This document shows positions 1-5,893 of a stretch of 22,269 nt of DNA, piece by piece (position 1 is the first letter of the stretch; each line of letters starts with the position of its first letter). The DNA comes from Cloacimonetes bacterium UBA4175. GTDB lineage: Bacteria; Cloacimonadota; Cloacimonadia; Cloacimonadales; Cloacimonadaceae. The position numbers and the translations under genes are program-made. The DNA is taken from positions 1 through 22,269 of the forward strand of contig DFUX01000055.1 of NCBI GenBank assembly GCA_002379855.1, written 5' to 3'. The notes below the pieces were generated by a model. The model was not told where the DNA came from, did not search any database, and saw nothing but the letters and a program-made list of their open reading frames with translations.

Positions 1-62
1 CTGTTTTTACAGCATTGGGTTGGCTGGATTTAGTCGTGGATGAACACTGGTAGGAAAATCCT

Positions 63-240
63 TAAAAGACGGGATCCCGGGTCAAGTGGTTCACGCAGAT
101 AATCTAAGGGCTGCGGAAGTCTGTTCGGCAGAGGCAACGGAGTTGCCTGTTTGAAAGAGACCTCCGGTCTCTGTGGCAAACGGACTTTGCCACCCCCGGG
201 ATGACGCGGTAATGTAGTCTGGGTGGGTTTGTTTCGGAAC
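63..240. repeat. REP-like unit, copy 1, with enlarged loop
   Basis: The unit opens with taaaagac-ggatcccgggtcaag (63-86) and closes with cccgggatgac (195-205). Its ATCCCGGG (74-81) and CCCGGGAT (195-202) arms pair as in copy 2 at 255, but here about 110 nt separate the arms, and that insert holds three small hairpins. The sequence after the second arm (gatgac, then gta-tag-ctg blocks and a gtttgtttcgg-like tail) also resembles the sequence after copy 2, so the two copies look like a degenerate tandem pair. Repeats of the ggatcccgggtcaag-cccgggatgac type occur in many unrelated bacterial genomes. Confidence 0.6.
132..193. repeat. Array of three short hairpins with GGA-containing loops
   Basis: Three perfect inverted repeats follow each other within 62 nt. 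Hairpin 1 is aggcaac/gttgcct (132-138 and 142-148) with loop gga. Hairpin 2 is agagacc/ggtctct (156-162 and 166-172) with loop tcc, which reads gga on the other strand. Hairpin 3 is gtggcaaa/tttgccac (173-180 and 186-193) with loop cggac. The stems differ completely in sequence while the loops share a GGA core, so fold and loop are kept rather than primary sequence. The array sits between the outer CCCGGG arms of the REP-like unit. Its function is unknown. Confidence 0.65.
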
Positions 241-254
241 TGGCTGGTTGTTTC

Positions 255-299
255 TAAAAGACTGGATCCCGGGTCAAGCAAGCTTGCCCGGGATGACAC
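255..299. repeat. REP-like hairpin, copy 2
   Basis: Positions 255-278 match 63-86 with one mismatch over 24 nt. The unit folds into a nearly perfect hairpin: atcccggg (266-273), a one-base bulge, caagc (275-279), loop aa, gcttg (282-286), then cccgggat (287-294). This is the compact form of the unit whose loop is expanded in copy 1. It has no T-run, so it is not an obvious intrinsic terminator. Confidence 0.65.
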
Positions 300-340
300 A
301 GTATATAGCCTGATGGTTCTTGTTTGTTCGGGGGAACCTT

Positions 341-400
341 TCCACCTTTCATAAATCCTGCTGATCCTGTCGATCCTGTCATCCGCGTTCTATTTCCTTT
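341..400 (+). repeat. Dispersed ATCCTG repeat, copy A
   Basis: A block with three ATCCTG units at 9-nt spacing, followed by a gtcatccgcgttctattt tail. It matches the reverse complement of 22211-22269 with one single-base gap and about four mismatches over 60 nt, so the two ends of the window carry inverted copies. No open frame or RNA fold explains it. Confidence 0.75.
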
Positions 401-471
401 CCACGGCCTAATCGTAGCACCTATATATATAGAGGAGGGTTGGCCCTCATTTGCATCCCGGGTTCCGGCTT

Positions 472-595
472 GGGTCTTCCTGGGGTCAACCTTATAATTT
501 ATAAGGATGACCTAAGGATGATGGCATAAAAGCCAGTCGCAGCAAGGGAGGGCGCTATGAAGGAAAATGGAGATGGTTGCCGGAATATTGTGTGA
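472..595 (+). repeat. 124-nt dispersed element with 12-codon ORF, copy 1
   Basis: This element aligns without gaps to 22087-22210 over its full length. Its first 53 nt (472-524) are also identical to the reverse complement of 13021-13073. The 53-nt block contains an imperfect 29-nt palindrome (484-512) built on ccttataa-t-ttataagg (490-506), and a direct repeat of taaggatga. A less conserved 32-nt spacer follows, ending in a purine-rich Shine-Dalgarno-like stretch, and then a 12-codon ORF (557-595). It is not an annotated element type I recognise, and no transposase lies nearby. Confidence 0.75.
557..595 (+). other. Possible 12-codon small ORF in the dispersed element (copy 1)
   Basis: The frame reads MKENGDGCRNIV and stops at TGA. 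AAGGGAGG at 544-551 lies 5 nt before the ATG, a good Shine-Dalgarno position. The second full copy of the element has a frame of identical length at the same offset (22172-22210), reading MKDYGDGCRCFW. The two share M-K-acidic-x-G-D-G-C-R at the N-terminus. Of the differences between the copies in codons 1-9, one is synonymous (codon 9), one is D/E and one is N/Y; codons 10-12 diverge freely. Whether it is translated cannot be told from two copies. The shared block could equally be DNA- or RNA-level conservation. Confidence 0.25.
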
Positions 596-637
596 AGTGA
601 AAACGCTTAGCTGCTGTAAGTGTAAGGGAGAGAACGG

Positions 638-1951
638 CTATTTGCCTTGCTCGCGCCGGAGCTTCAGCCACCATTGCAGGCGTTTCTCAATTTCCTTTTC
701 AAAGCCGAATTTACCGGGTTTGTAATATTCCTTGTCCTGCATTTGTTCCGGGAAATACCTCTGATAGGAGTAATGCTGCTCAGAATCGTGGTCATACTGG
801 TAGTCTTTGCCGTAATCCAGCTCTTTCATCAGCTTGGTGGGAGCGTTGCGGATGTGCAGGGGAACGCCGTAGTGGCTGGTGGAGCGCGCGTCCTCTGCCG
901 CCGCCGAGTAAGCCGTGTAGAGCGAATTGCTCTTGGGCGCGGTGGCCAGATAGACCACCAGTTGCGCCAGGGCGTTGTTGGCCTCCGGCATGCCCAGAAA
1001 GAGGACCGTGTCTTTGACCGCGATGGCCAGCACCAGCGCCTGGGGATCCGCCAGCCCCACATCCTCGGAGGCAAAGCGGATCAGGCGGCGAACCACATAG
1101 CGAGGGTCTTCGCCGGCTTCCAGCATCCTTGCCAGCCAGTAGAGCCCGGCTTGGGGGTCGGAGCCGCGCAGGGACTTGTGCAGGGCGGAAATCAGGTTGT
1201 AGTGCTCCTCGCGGTCTTTGTCGTAAAACATGGTCTTCTTTTCCAGCACCGCCGCCAGTTCCTTGATGGCCGGATGCGGATCCTCGCGCAGCCAGGGTTC
1301 CAGCAGTTCCAGTTGATTCAGTGCCCGGCGGGCGTCGCCGCCGCTTTGGGTGGCCAGCCAGCCGATCACATCCCCGTCCCTTTCCAGGCCGAGTTCGTCC
1401 ACGCCCCGGCTGAGGATGGCTTTCAGGTCTTCCTCGCCCAGCATTTCCAACACAAACACGTGGCAGCGTGAGAGCAGCGCCGGAATCACCTCGAAGGAGG
1501 GGTTTTCGGTGGTGGCGCCGATCAGAATCACCGCGCCGGACTCCACATAGGGCAAAAAGGCGTCCTGTTGCGATTTATTGAAGCGGTGGATTTCGTCTAT
1601 GAAGATGATGGTGCGCTGGTTTTGGCGGCGGTGGGCGTAGTCCGCGTCCTTCATCACCGCCTTGACGTCGCTGATGCTGGAAAGCACCGCGCTGAACTGG
1701 ACGAAGCGGTGGGGGGAGGCGTGTTCGATGATGCGGGCGATGGTGGTCTTGCCGGTGCCGGGAGGGCCCCAGAGGATGAAGGAGTGGTAGTCGTTGCTCT
1801 CCAGCATCTTGCAGAGCAAGGAGTTGCTGGATACCAGCTTGTCCTGGCCGCGCAATTCCCGCAGGGAACGGGGGCGCAGCTTTTCCGCCAGTGGAGCCTG
1901 CCTTTCGCTTAGCTCCTGCTCTTCCAAAAAGTCGGTTTGATCGGATGCCAT
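638..1951 (-). CDS. rarA: Replication-associated recombination AAA+ ATPase RarA (MgsA)
   Basis: The 437-residue protein belongs to the RarA/MgsA/WRNIP1 family of AAA+ ATPases, related to clamp loaders, which act at stalled replication forks. Walker A is GPPGTGKT at residues 62-69, and Walker B is FIDEIHRFNKSQQ at about 117-129, the DEIHRFNK form typical of this family. The sensor-1 segment reads GATTENPSF. The C-terminal half carries the family's tetramerisation/SSB-binding type sequence, with VRRLIRFASEDVGLADP and the conserved HYGVPLHIRNAPTKLMKELDYGKDYQY run. Length is normal. The start is the ATG after TAAGGAGT (reverse strand, 1956-1963). It lies 17 nt downstream of the permease gene on the same strand, so the two are probably co-transcribed. 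RarA is often near unrelated genes, so context adds little. Confidence 0.96.
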   Translation of the reverse strand: MASDQTDFLEEQELSERQAPLAEKLRPRSLRELRGQDKLVSSNSLLCKMLESNDYHSFILWGPPGTGKTTIARIIEHASPHRFVQFSAVLSSISDVKAVMKDADYAHRRQNQRTIIFIDEIHRFNKSQQDAFLPYVESGAVILIGATTENPSFEVIPALLSRCHVFVLEMLGEEDLKAILSRGVDELGLERDGDVIGWLATQSGGDARRALNQLELLEPWLREDPHPAIKELAAVLEKKTMFYDKDREEHYNLISALHKSLRGSDPQAGLYWLARMLEAGEDPRYVVRRLIRFASEDVGLADPQALVLAIAVKDTVLFLGMPEANNALAQLVVYLATAPKSNSLYTAYSAAAEDARSTSHYGVPLHIRNAPTKLMKELDYGKDYQYDHDSEQHYSYQRYFPEQMQDKEYYKPGKFGFEKEIEKRLQWWLKLRREQGK

Positions 1952-1968
1952 GGATACTCCTTAAAAAG

Positions 1969-3231
1969 CTATGCCGTTTGGCGGATAAGTTCGATCACAT
2001 TGATGTTTTTCAGCCTCCGCAGCGGGAGGATCACGCTGAGGATGGTGATGCCGTAGGACGCCAGCGCCACCAGCAGGTAGTCTTGCCAGAAGACGCGCAC
2101 CGGCAGGGCCTGGGGCTGGATGTCGCCCATGTCCAGGCGGACGATGCCAAAGCGCGTTTGCAGCCAGAGCAGCAGAGATGCCAACAGCAACCCTCCCACG
2201 ATGCCGAGGGTGGAAAGGATCAGCGACTGGCGTAAAAACAGGCCGCGCAGATCGGACTCCGTGTAGCCCAAAGCCTGCAGCAAGCCCAGTTCCCTTTTCT
2301 TTTGGACGATGGCCTTGAGCATATTTCCGGTCAGGTTGAAGGAGGCGATCACATACATGAAAAGCAAAAGCACGAACATCAGGTATTTCTCGAAGCGGAT
2401 GGCGCTGTAGAGGCTGGCATCGAAGCTGCTCCAGTCATCCACCCGGTAAGCGGCGAGGGATTTGCGCAGGGAACGGGCGTAGGCTTCCGAGCGGTCAAAA
2501 TCCGGAGTCTTCACCTCCACGTAGTCCGCTTCATCACCATAACCGCTGAAAAACCGCGCCACGTCCAGCGGGATGTAACTGAAGGTGAGGTCGTAATCCG
2601 GCATGCCGGCGGAGAAGATACCCGCCACCCTCAGGGTGCGCACCCGGGGAATCAGGCCAAAGGCCGTGGGCACGGTGAAAATGGGGGAAAGCAACTGCAC
2701 CTCGTCGCCGATTGTCACGCCAAGCTTCATGGCCAGGGCGGAGCCAAGCGCGATGCCTCCCCCGGCGAAGGCCTCGCTCTGGATATTGCCCGCCAGCATT
2801 CCCTGAGGCTGGTTGGGGGTGTATCCCTTCTGAGGCATGAGAGCCCCGCTGATCCCCGCCTGCAGGGTGGGATCGATGCCAAAGCAGAGCGTGGTGGCCA
2901 GTTCTCCGCCCCGTTTGAGCACCAGCTCGTTGCGGATCACTGGGGCGGCTTGAAAGCCTTGGGAACGCAGCCGGTCTGCCAACAGATAGGGTTCCGCGAG
3001 GGGTTTGCCGTCTGCGGTGCTGACGCGTATCTCGCTCAGGGAGCCGGTGATGCGGTCGCGGATTTCGGCGCGGAAGCCGTTCATCACGCTGCTCACGCAA
3101 AGCAGGGCAGTCACCCCCAGCAGGATGCCGGCCACGGTGAGGTAATGCGCCCTGCCAATCGGGCCGACGCTTCTGTTTTGCAGGAACTTCAAGGCCAGCC
3201 ACAGCTTGCTCTTGTTTTTACGCTTGTCCAT
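1969..3231 (-). CDS. LolC/LolE-type ABC transporter permease (FtsX/MacB fold)
   Basis: About 420 residues. An N-terminal membrane segment (LTVAGILLGVTALLCVSSVMNGF) is followed by a periplasmic MacB-core-like domain of about 200 residues. Three C-terminal membrane segments with the FtsX signature follow, including KKRELGLLQALGYTESDLRGLFLRQSLIL. The layout of one plus three helices with a large periplasmic loop fits the LolC/LolE permeases, which extract lipoproteins from the inner membrane together with the ATPase LolD. No LolD gene lies in the window, so its substrate is not proven; MacB-like export is the alternative. The open frame continues far upstream across the divergent promoter into yggS, which is not credible. 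I chose the ATG at 3231 (AAGAG 7 nt upstream); the in-frame ATG at 3249 is nearly as good. Confidence 0.85.
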   Translation of the reverse strand: MDKRKNKSKLWLALKFLQNRSVGPIGRAHYLTVAGILLGVTALLCVSSVMNGFRAEIRDRITGSLSEIRVSTADGKPLAEPYLLADRLRSQGFQAAPVIRNELVLKRGGELATTLCFGIDPTLQAGISGALMPQKGYTPNQPQGMLAGNIQSEAFAGGGIALGSALAMKLGVTIGDEVQLLSPIFTVPTAFGLIPRVRTLRVAGIFSAGMPDYDLTFSYIPLDVARFFSGYGDEADYVEVKTPDFDRSEAYARSLRKSLAAYRVDDWSSFDASLYSAIRFEKYLMFVLLLFMYVIASFNLTGNMLKAIVQKKRELGLLQALGYTESDLRGLFLRQSLILSTLGIVGGLLLASLLLWLQTRFGIVRLDMGDIQPQALPVRVFWQDYLLVALASYGITILSVILPLRRLKNINVIELIRQTA

Positions 3232-3289
3232 ACGGACACTCTTTGCCATCCTCGCTCTCAAGTCAAGATAATAATCGGACAGATTATGC

Positions 3290-3318
3290 TTGACAGCAGC
3301 CGCCCGTGCAAGATTTTG
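3290..3318 (+). promoter_or_regulatory. Candidate promoter for the yggS operon (TTGACA-N17-ATTTTG)
   Basis: TTGACA at 3290-3295 is followed by exactly 17 nt and ATTTTG at 3313-3318, in the 154-nt gap between divergent genes. The same architecture, down to TTGACAGCAG and a CAAG just before the second box, occurs upstream of leuS, and a third version occurs upstream of rpmE. The lack of TATAAT and the TTTG ending resemble Bacteroidetes-type -33/-7 promoters (TTTG and TAnnTTTG). It would give a leader of roughly 80 nt before the yggS ATG. Confidence 0.5.
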
Positions 3319-3403
3319 AAAAGAATGGCTGTTTCCGCGCCGGGATGAAGATTTTGGTTGCCGGAGAGAGCCCCAAAAAGCCAAATATGCCAAAGGAGTA
3401 TAG

Positions 3404-4108
3404 ATGCCCCTAATCAGGGATAGGATCCAAGAGGTCCGGGAAAAGATCGCGAACAAACTGGCGGCATTGGGCAGGGACGACGCAACCATCGTGGCCGTCA
3501 CCAAGACGCATCCGGTGGAAAGCGTCGAGGAAGCCCTGCGCGCCGGAATCGCCCATATCGGAGAAAACAAGGTGCAGGAAGCCCTGCGCAAAATTCCCAT
3601 GCTGCGCGAACCGTATGAAGGATTCCACTTTATCGGCCACCTGCAGTCCAACAAGATAAACAACCTGCTCTCGCTCAAGCCCGCACTCATCCAATCTGTG
3701 GACAGCCTCTACATCGCCCAGAAACTGAACGCCTCGCTGGGACGCAAGAACCTCACCCAGGACATCCTGATCCAGGTGAACACCACGGCCGAGGCCAGCA
3801 AAAGTGGGGTGAGCTTTGCCAACGCCGAAGACATGCTGTGGCAGATCGCCGCCTTGCCCTGCCTGAGGGTGAAGGGCCTGATGACCATTGGCTTGATGAG
3901 CATCGACCCAGAAAAGACCAGACCCTATTTTGCCATGCTGAGAGAGCTTTTTGAGCGCTTCGGCAAGCTGGAGATTCCGGGAGTGGAAATGCGCTACCTT
4001 TCCATGGGCATGAGTGATGACTACCTGGTGGCTTTGGAAGAGGGTTCCAACATGCTGAGGCTGGGCTCGGTGCTGTTTGGCGCCAGAGATTACGGAGCGC
4101 GGCAATGA
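3404..4108 (+). CDS. yggS: YggS/PLPBP family pyridoxal-phosphate homeostasis protein
   Basis: This 234-residue single-domain type III-fold PLP-binding protein is of the YggS/PROSC family, which buffers pyridoxal phosphate and affects amino- and keto-acid homeostasis; no catalytic reaction is established. The PLP lysine is K34 in IVAVTKTHP. Family signatures follow in order: GENKVQEA (about 53-60), FHFIGHLQSNK, VNTTAEASKSGV, GLMTIG, and the C-terminal LSMGMSDDY...GSNMLRLGSVLFGAR phosphate-binding stretch. The start is set by AAAGGAG at 3392-3398, 6 nt before the ATG. It is the first gene of an eight-gene operon and its stop overlaps the next start (ATGA at 4105). Confidence 0.96.
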   Translation: MPLIRDRIQEVREKIANKLAALGRDDATIVAVTKTHPVESVEEALRAGIAHIGENKVQEALRKIPMLREPYEGFHFIGHLQSNKINNLLSLKPALIQSVDSLYIAQKLNASLGRKNLTQDILIQVNTTAEASKSGVSFANAEDMLWQIAALPCLRVKGLMTIGLMSIDPEKTRPYFAMLRELFERFGKLEIPGVEMRYLSMGMSDDYLVALEEGSNMLRLGSVLFGARDYGARQ

Positions 4109-4749
4109 GCTATTTAATCATAGTAGTGGTGGTGGTGCTGGCTTATCTTTATGGCTGCCTGTCCACCGCCAGGATCGTTGCCAAGACCTTCCGCTCCCTC
4201 AATATCTACAAGGTCGGAACCGGTCTGGCAGACACGGAAAACATCTATAGCAACGTGAGCAAGCCGATGGGCATCCTGGTGGGAACTTTGGATGTGCTCA
4301 AGGCACTGGTGTTTCTCACCGTGGTGCGCTATGGGCTGTATTTACTGGCCAACACTGCGGTTTATGAGGACATGGAAAAGATCTACAGCGTGAATACCAT
4401 GCTGATCTATGGCCTGGCCATGCTGATTGGGCACTGCCTGCCGGTGACCAACAAGTTTCAGGGCGGGCGGGGAATCTTTACCTATATCGGCTTTGTGGCT
4501 TTCTTTGCCCCTGTGCCCATGCTGATCACTGTTCTGGTCGCGCTGGTGTTGGTCGCGCGCTATAAACAGATTCGCTTCGCTCAATACACAATCGTGATCC
4601 TGCCGGTGATCCTCACCCAAATCTTCTATAATTTTATACCCTATTTCAAGAAAGAAATGCCTCCCTATTTTTCGATGATAATCTGGGGCATTGCCATAAT
4701 CATGGGCGTGCTGAACTATCTGGTTTCCAAAAAACTGGGTGAATTATAA
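4105..4749 (+). CDS. Divergent PlsY-like glycerol-3-phosphate acyltransferase family membrane protein
   Basis: The 214-residue hydrophobic protein has several membrane segments laid out as in PlsY, which transfers an acyl group from acyl-phosphate to glycerol 3-phosphate to start phospholipid synthesis. The N-terminal YLYGCLSTARIVAK (13-26) aligns with PlsY motif 1 (YLLGSIPFAYLIAK type), but the serine is cysteine. The region 37-46 (GTGLADTEN) sits where SGNPGATN is expected and keeps only the last Asn. GGRGIFT (120-126) replaces GGKGVAT. Membership by layout is fairly clear. Retained catalytic activity is not, because three conserved motifs are altered. It overlaps yggS by 4 nt and precedes two other lipid-type enzymes. 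Confidence 0.7.
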   Translation: MSYLIIVVVVVLAYLYGCLSTARIVAKTFRSLNIYKVGTGLADTENIYSNVSKPMGILVGTLDVLKALVFLTVVRYGLYLLANTAVYEDMEKIYSVNTMLIYGLAMLIGHCLPVTNKFQGGRGIFTYIGFVAFFAPVPMLITVLVALVLVARYKQIRFAQYTIVILPVILTQIFYNFIPYFKKEMPPYFSMIIWGIAIIMGVLNYLVSKKLGEL

Positions 4750-4765
4750 GCCAAAGGAGTAGGCG

Positions 4766-5893
4766 ATGGTTGCAATCAAGCCAGTACTTAATTCCCAGGA
4801 TTTGAAGCGTTTTATCATGTTGCCTTTTCGTCTCTATAAAGACGATCCCAACTGGGTGGCTCCGCTGATAGGGGAGCAGAAAAAGTTCTTCAATCCTGCC
4901 AAAAATCCGTATTACAAGCACTCTGAAGTGATGCTCTTCCTGGCGGTAAAGGATGGGCGGACAGTGGGGCGCATCTCCGCGCACACCAACACCCAGCACA
5001 ACAAGGAACACAATGACAACATCGGTTTCTTTGGTTTCTTTGAGAGCGAGGATGACCAGGAGGTGGCTGACGCTTTGTTTGCCGCGGCATACGAATGGAA
5101 CCGCTACCGGGGCAAAACGGCTATGCGCGGGCCAATGAACTTCTCTGTGAACCAGGAGTGCGGCCTGCTGATCGATGGCTTCGACTCACCGCCCATGGTG
5201 ATGATGCGGCACGACAAGCCCTACTATCAGAAGCTCTATGAAAACCACGGCCTGGTGAAAGTGATGGACCTCTATGCCTATCTGGCGGAAAACAAAGAGA
5301 TACCCCCCAGGGTGGAGAAGGCTGCCCAACTGATCGAACGGCGCGCCAGGGTGGACATCCGCTCCCTCAGCAAAAACAAAAAGCAACTGCGCAAGGATAT
5401 CGAGACGGTCTTTCAGATCTATACCAAGGCCTGGGAATACAACTGGGGCGCGGTGCCGATGACCGATGCGGAGTTTGACGCCATCGTGGATGAACTGCTT
5501 CCCCTGGCGGATCCGGAACTGGTCTTCATCGCCGAGGTGGATGGCAAGCCCGCGGGCTTCAGCCTGGCCCTGCCAAACTATAACGAAGTGCTCCATGTGA
5601 TGCGGGGCAGGATCAATCCCATCACCCTTGTCAAAGCCCTGATTGCCAAAAAGAATATCAGATCGGCGCGGGTGATTACCATGGGAGTGATCAAGGAATA
5701 TCAGGGCAGGGGCATCGACACTCTGTTTTACTATCACCAATACAAGAACGGCCTGCCTAAAAAGCTGTTTCGGGGAGAGTTTTCCTGGGTGCTGGAAAAT
5801 AACACCATGATGATCCGCGCGGCGGAGATGCTGGGCGGAAGGATCTACAAAACCTACAGGCTCTATGACCAGGAAATCGCACCAGCAAACTGA
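4766..5893 (+). CDS. YghO-like GNAT-superfamily N-acyltransferase
   Basis: 375 residues resembling the YghO-like conserved proteins. The N-terminal part includes LPFRLYKDDPNWVAPLIGEQKKFFNP and a conserved MRGPMNFSVNQECGLLIDGFDSPPMVMM block (FSVNQE-GLLIDGFD-PP). The C-terminal part is a GNAT fold with the acyl-CoA pyrophosphate loop VIKEYQGRGID (308-318) and FSWVLENNTMM. The general reaction is acyl transfer from acyl-CoA or acyl-ACP to an amine; the substrate is unknown. From memory, bacterial ceramide synthases of the Caulobacter type belong to this superfamily, which would suit the lipid-type neighbours, but this is inference. The ATG is set by AAAGGAGT at 4753-4760, 16 nt after plsY. The last 29 nt overlap the next gene. 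Confidence 0.75.
   Translation: MVAIKPVLNSQDLKRFIMLPFRLYKDDPNWVAPLIGEQKKFFNPAKNPYYKHSEVMLFLAVKDGRTVGRISAHTNTQHNKEHNDNIGFFGFFESEDDQEVADALFAAAYEWNRYRGKTAMRGPMNFSVNQECGLLIDGFDSPPMVMMRHDKPYYQKLYENHGLVKVMDLYAYLAENKEIPPRVEKAAQLIERRARVDIRSLSKNKKQLRKDIETVFQIYTKAWEYNWGAVPMTDAEFDAIVDELLPLADPELVFIAEVDGKPAGFSLALPNYNEVLHVMRGRINPITLVKALIAKKNIRSARVITMGVIKEYQGRGIDTLFYYHQYKNGLPKKLFRGEFSWVLENNTMMIRAAEMLGGRIYKTYRLYDQEIAPAN

Larger units (their letters stand above)
1..637. other. Repeat-rich non-coding region downstream of rarA
   Basis: I find no convincing protein gene or RNA gene in this stretch. It lies beyond the 3' end of the minus-strand rarA gene. From left to right it holds two REP-like units with CCCGGG stems, an array of three short hairpins, an ATCCTG triple repeat, a 12-nt AT palindrome (ctatatatatag, 421-432), a small GAGGG/CCCTC hairpin near 437-450, and a 124-nt element ending in a 12-codon ORF. 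The one longer open frame, on the minus strand across 30-299, runs straight through the hairpin repeats and resembles no protein I know, so I treat it as chance. The rest (1-62 and 596-637) shows nothing I can name. Confidence 0.7.

Noticed and set aside
266..294. Intrinsic terminator for rarA in the CCCGGG hairpin
   Set aside because: It lies over 340 nt beyond the rarA stop and has no T-run on either strand.
30..299. 89-codon minus-strand open frame in the repeat region
   Set aside because: It reads through the REP-like arms and hairpin array, and its protein is low-complexity and resembles nothing known. It is better explained as open by chance in repeats.
3250..3320. Minus-strand promoter for the permease (TTGCAC followed by AATCTG)
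   Set aside because: The spacing is 20 nt, and both boxes overlap the plus-strand candidate. It is too weak to list as a feature.
3250..3690. N-terminal extension of the LolC-type permease frame up to 3690
   Set aside because: It would overlap the well-supported yggS gene on the opposite strand and cross the divergent promoter. The added residues lack any permease feature.
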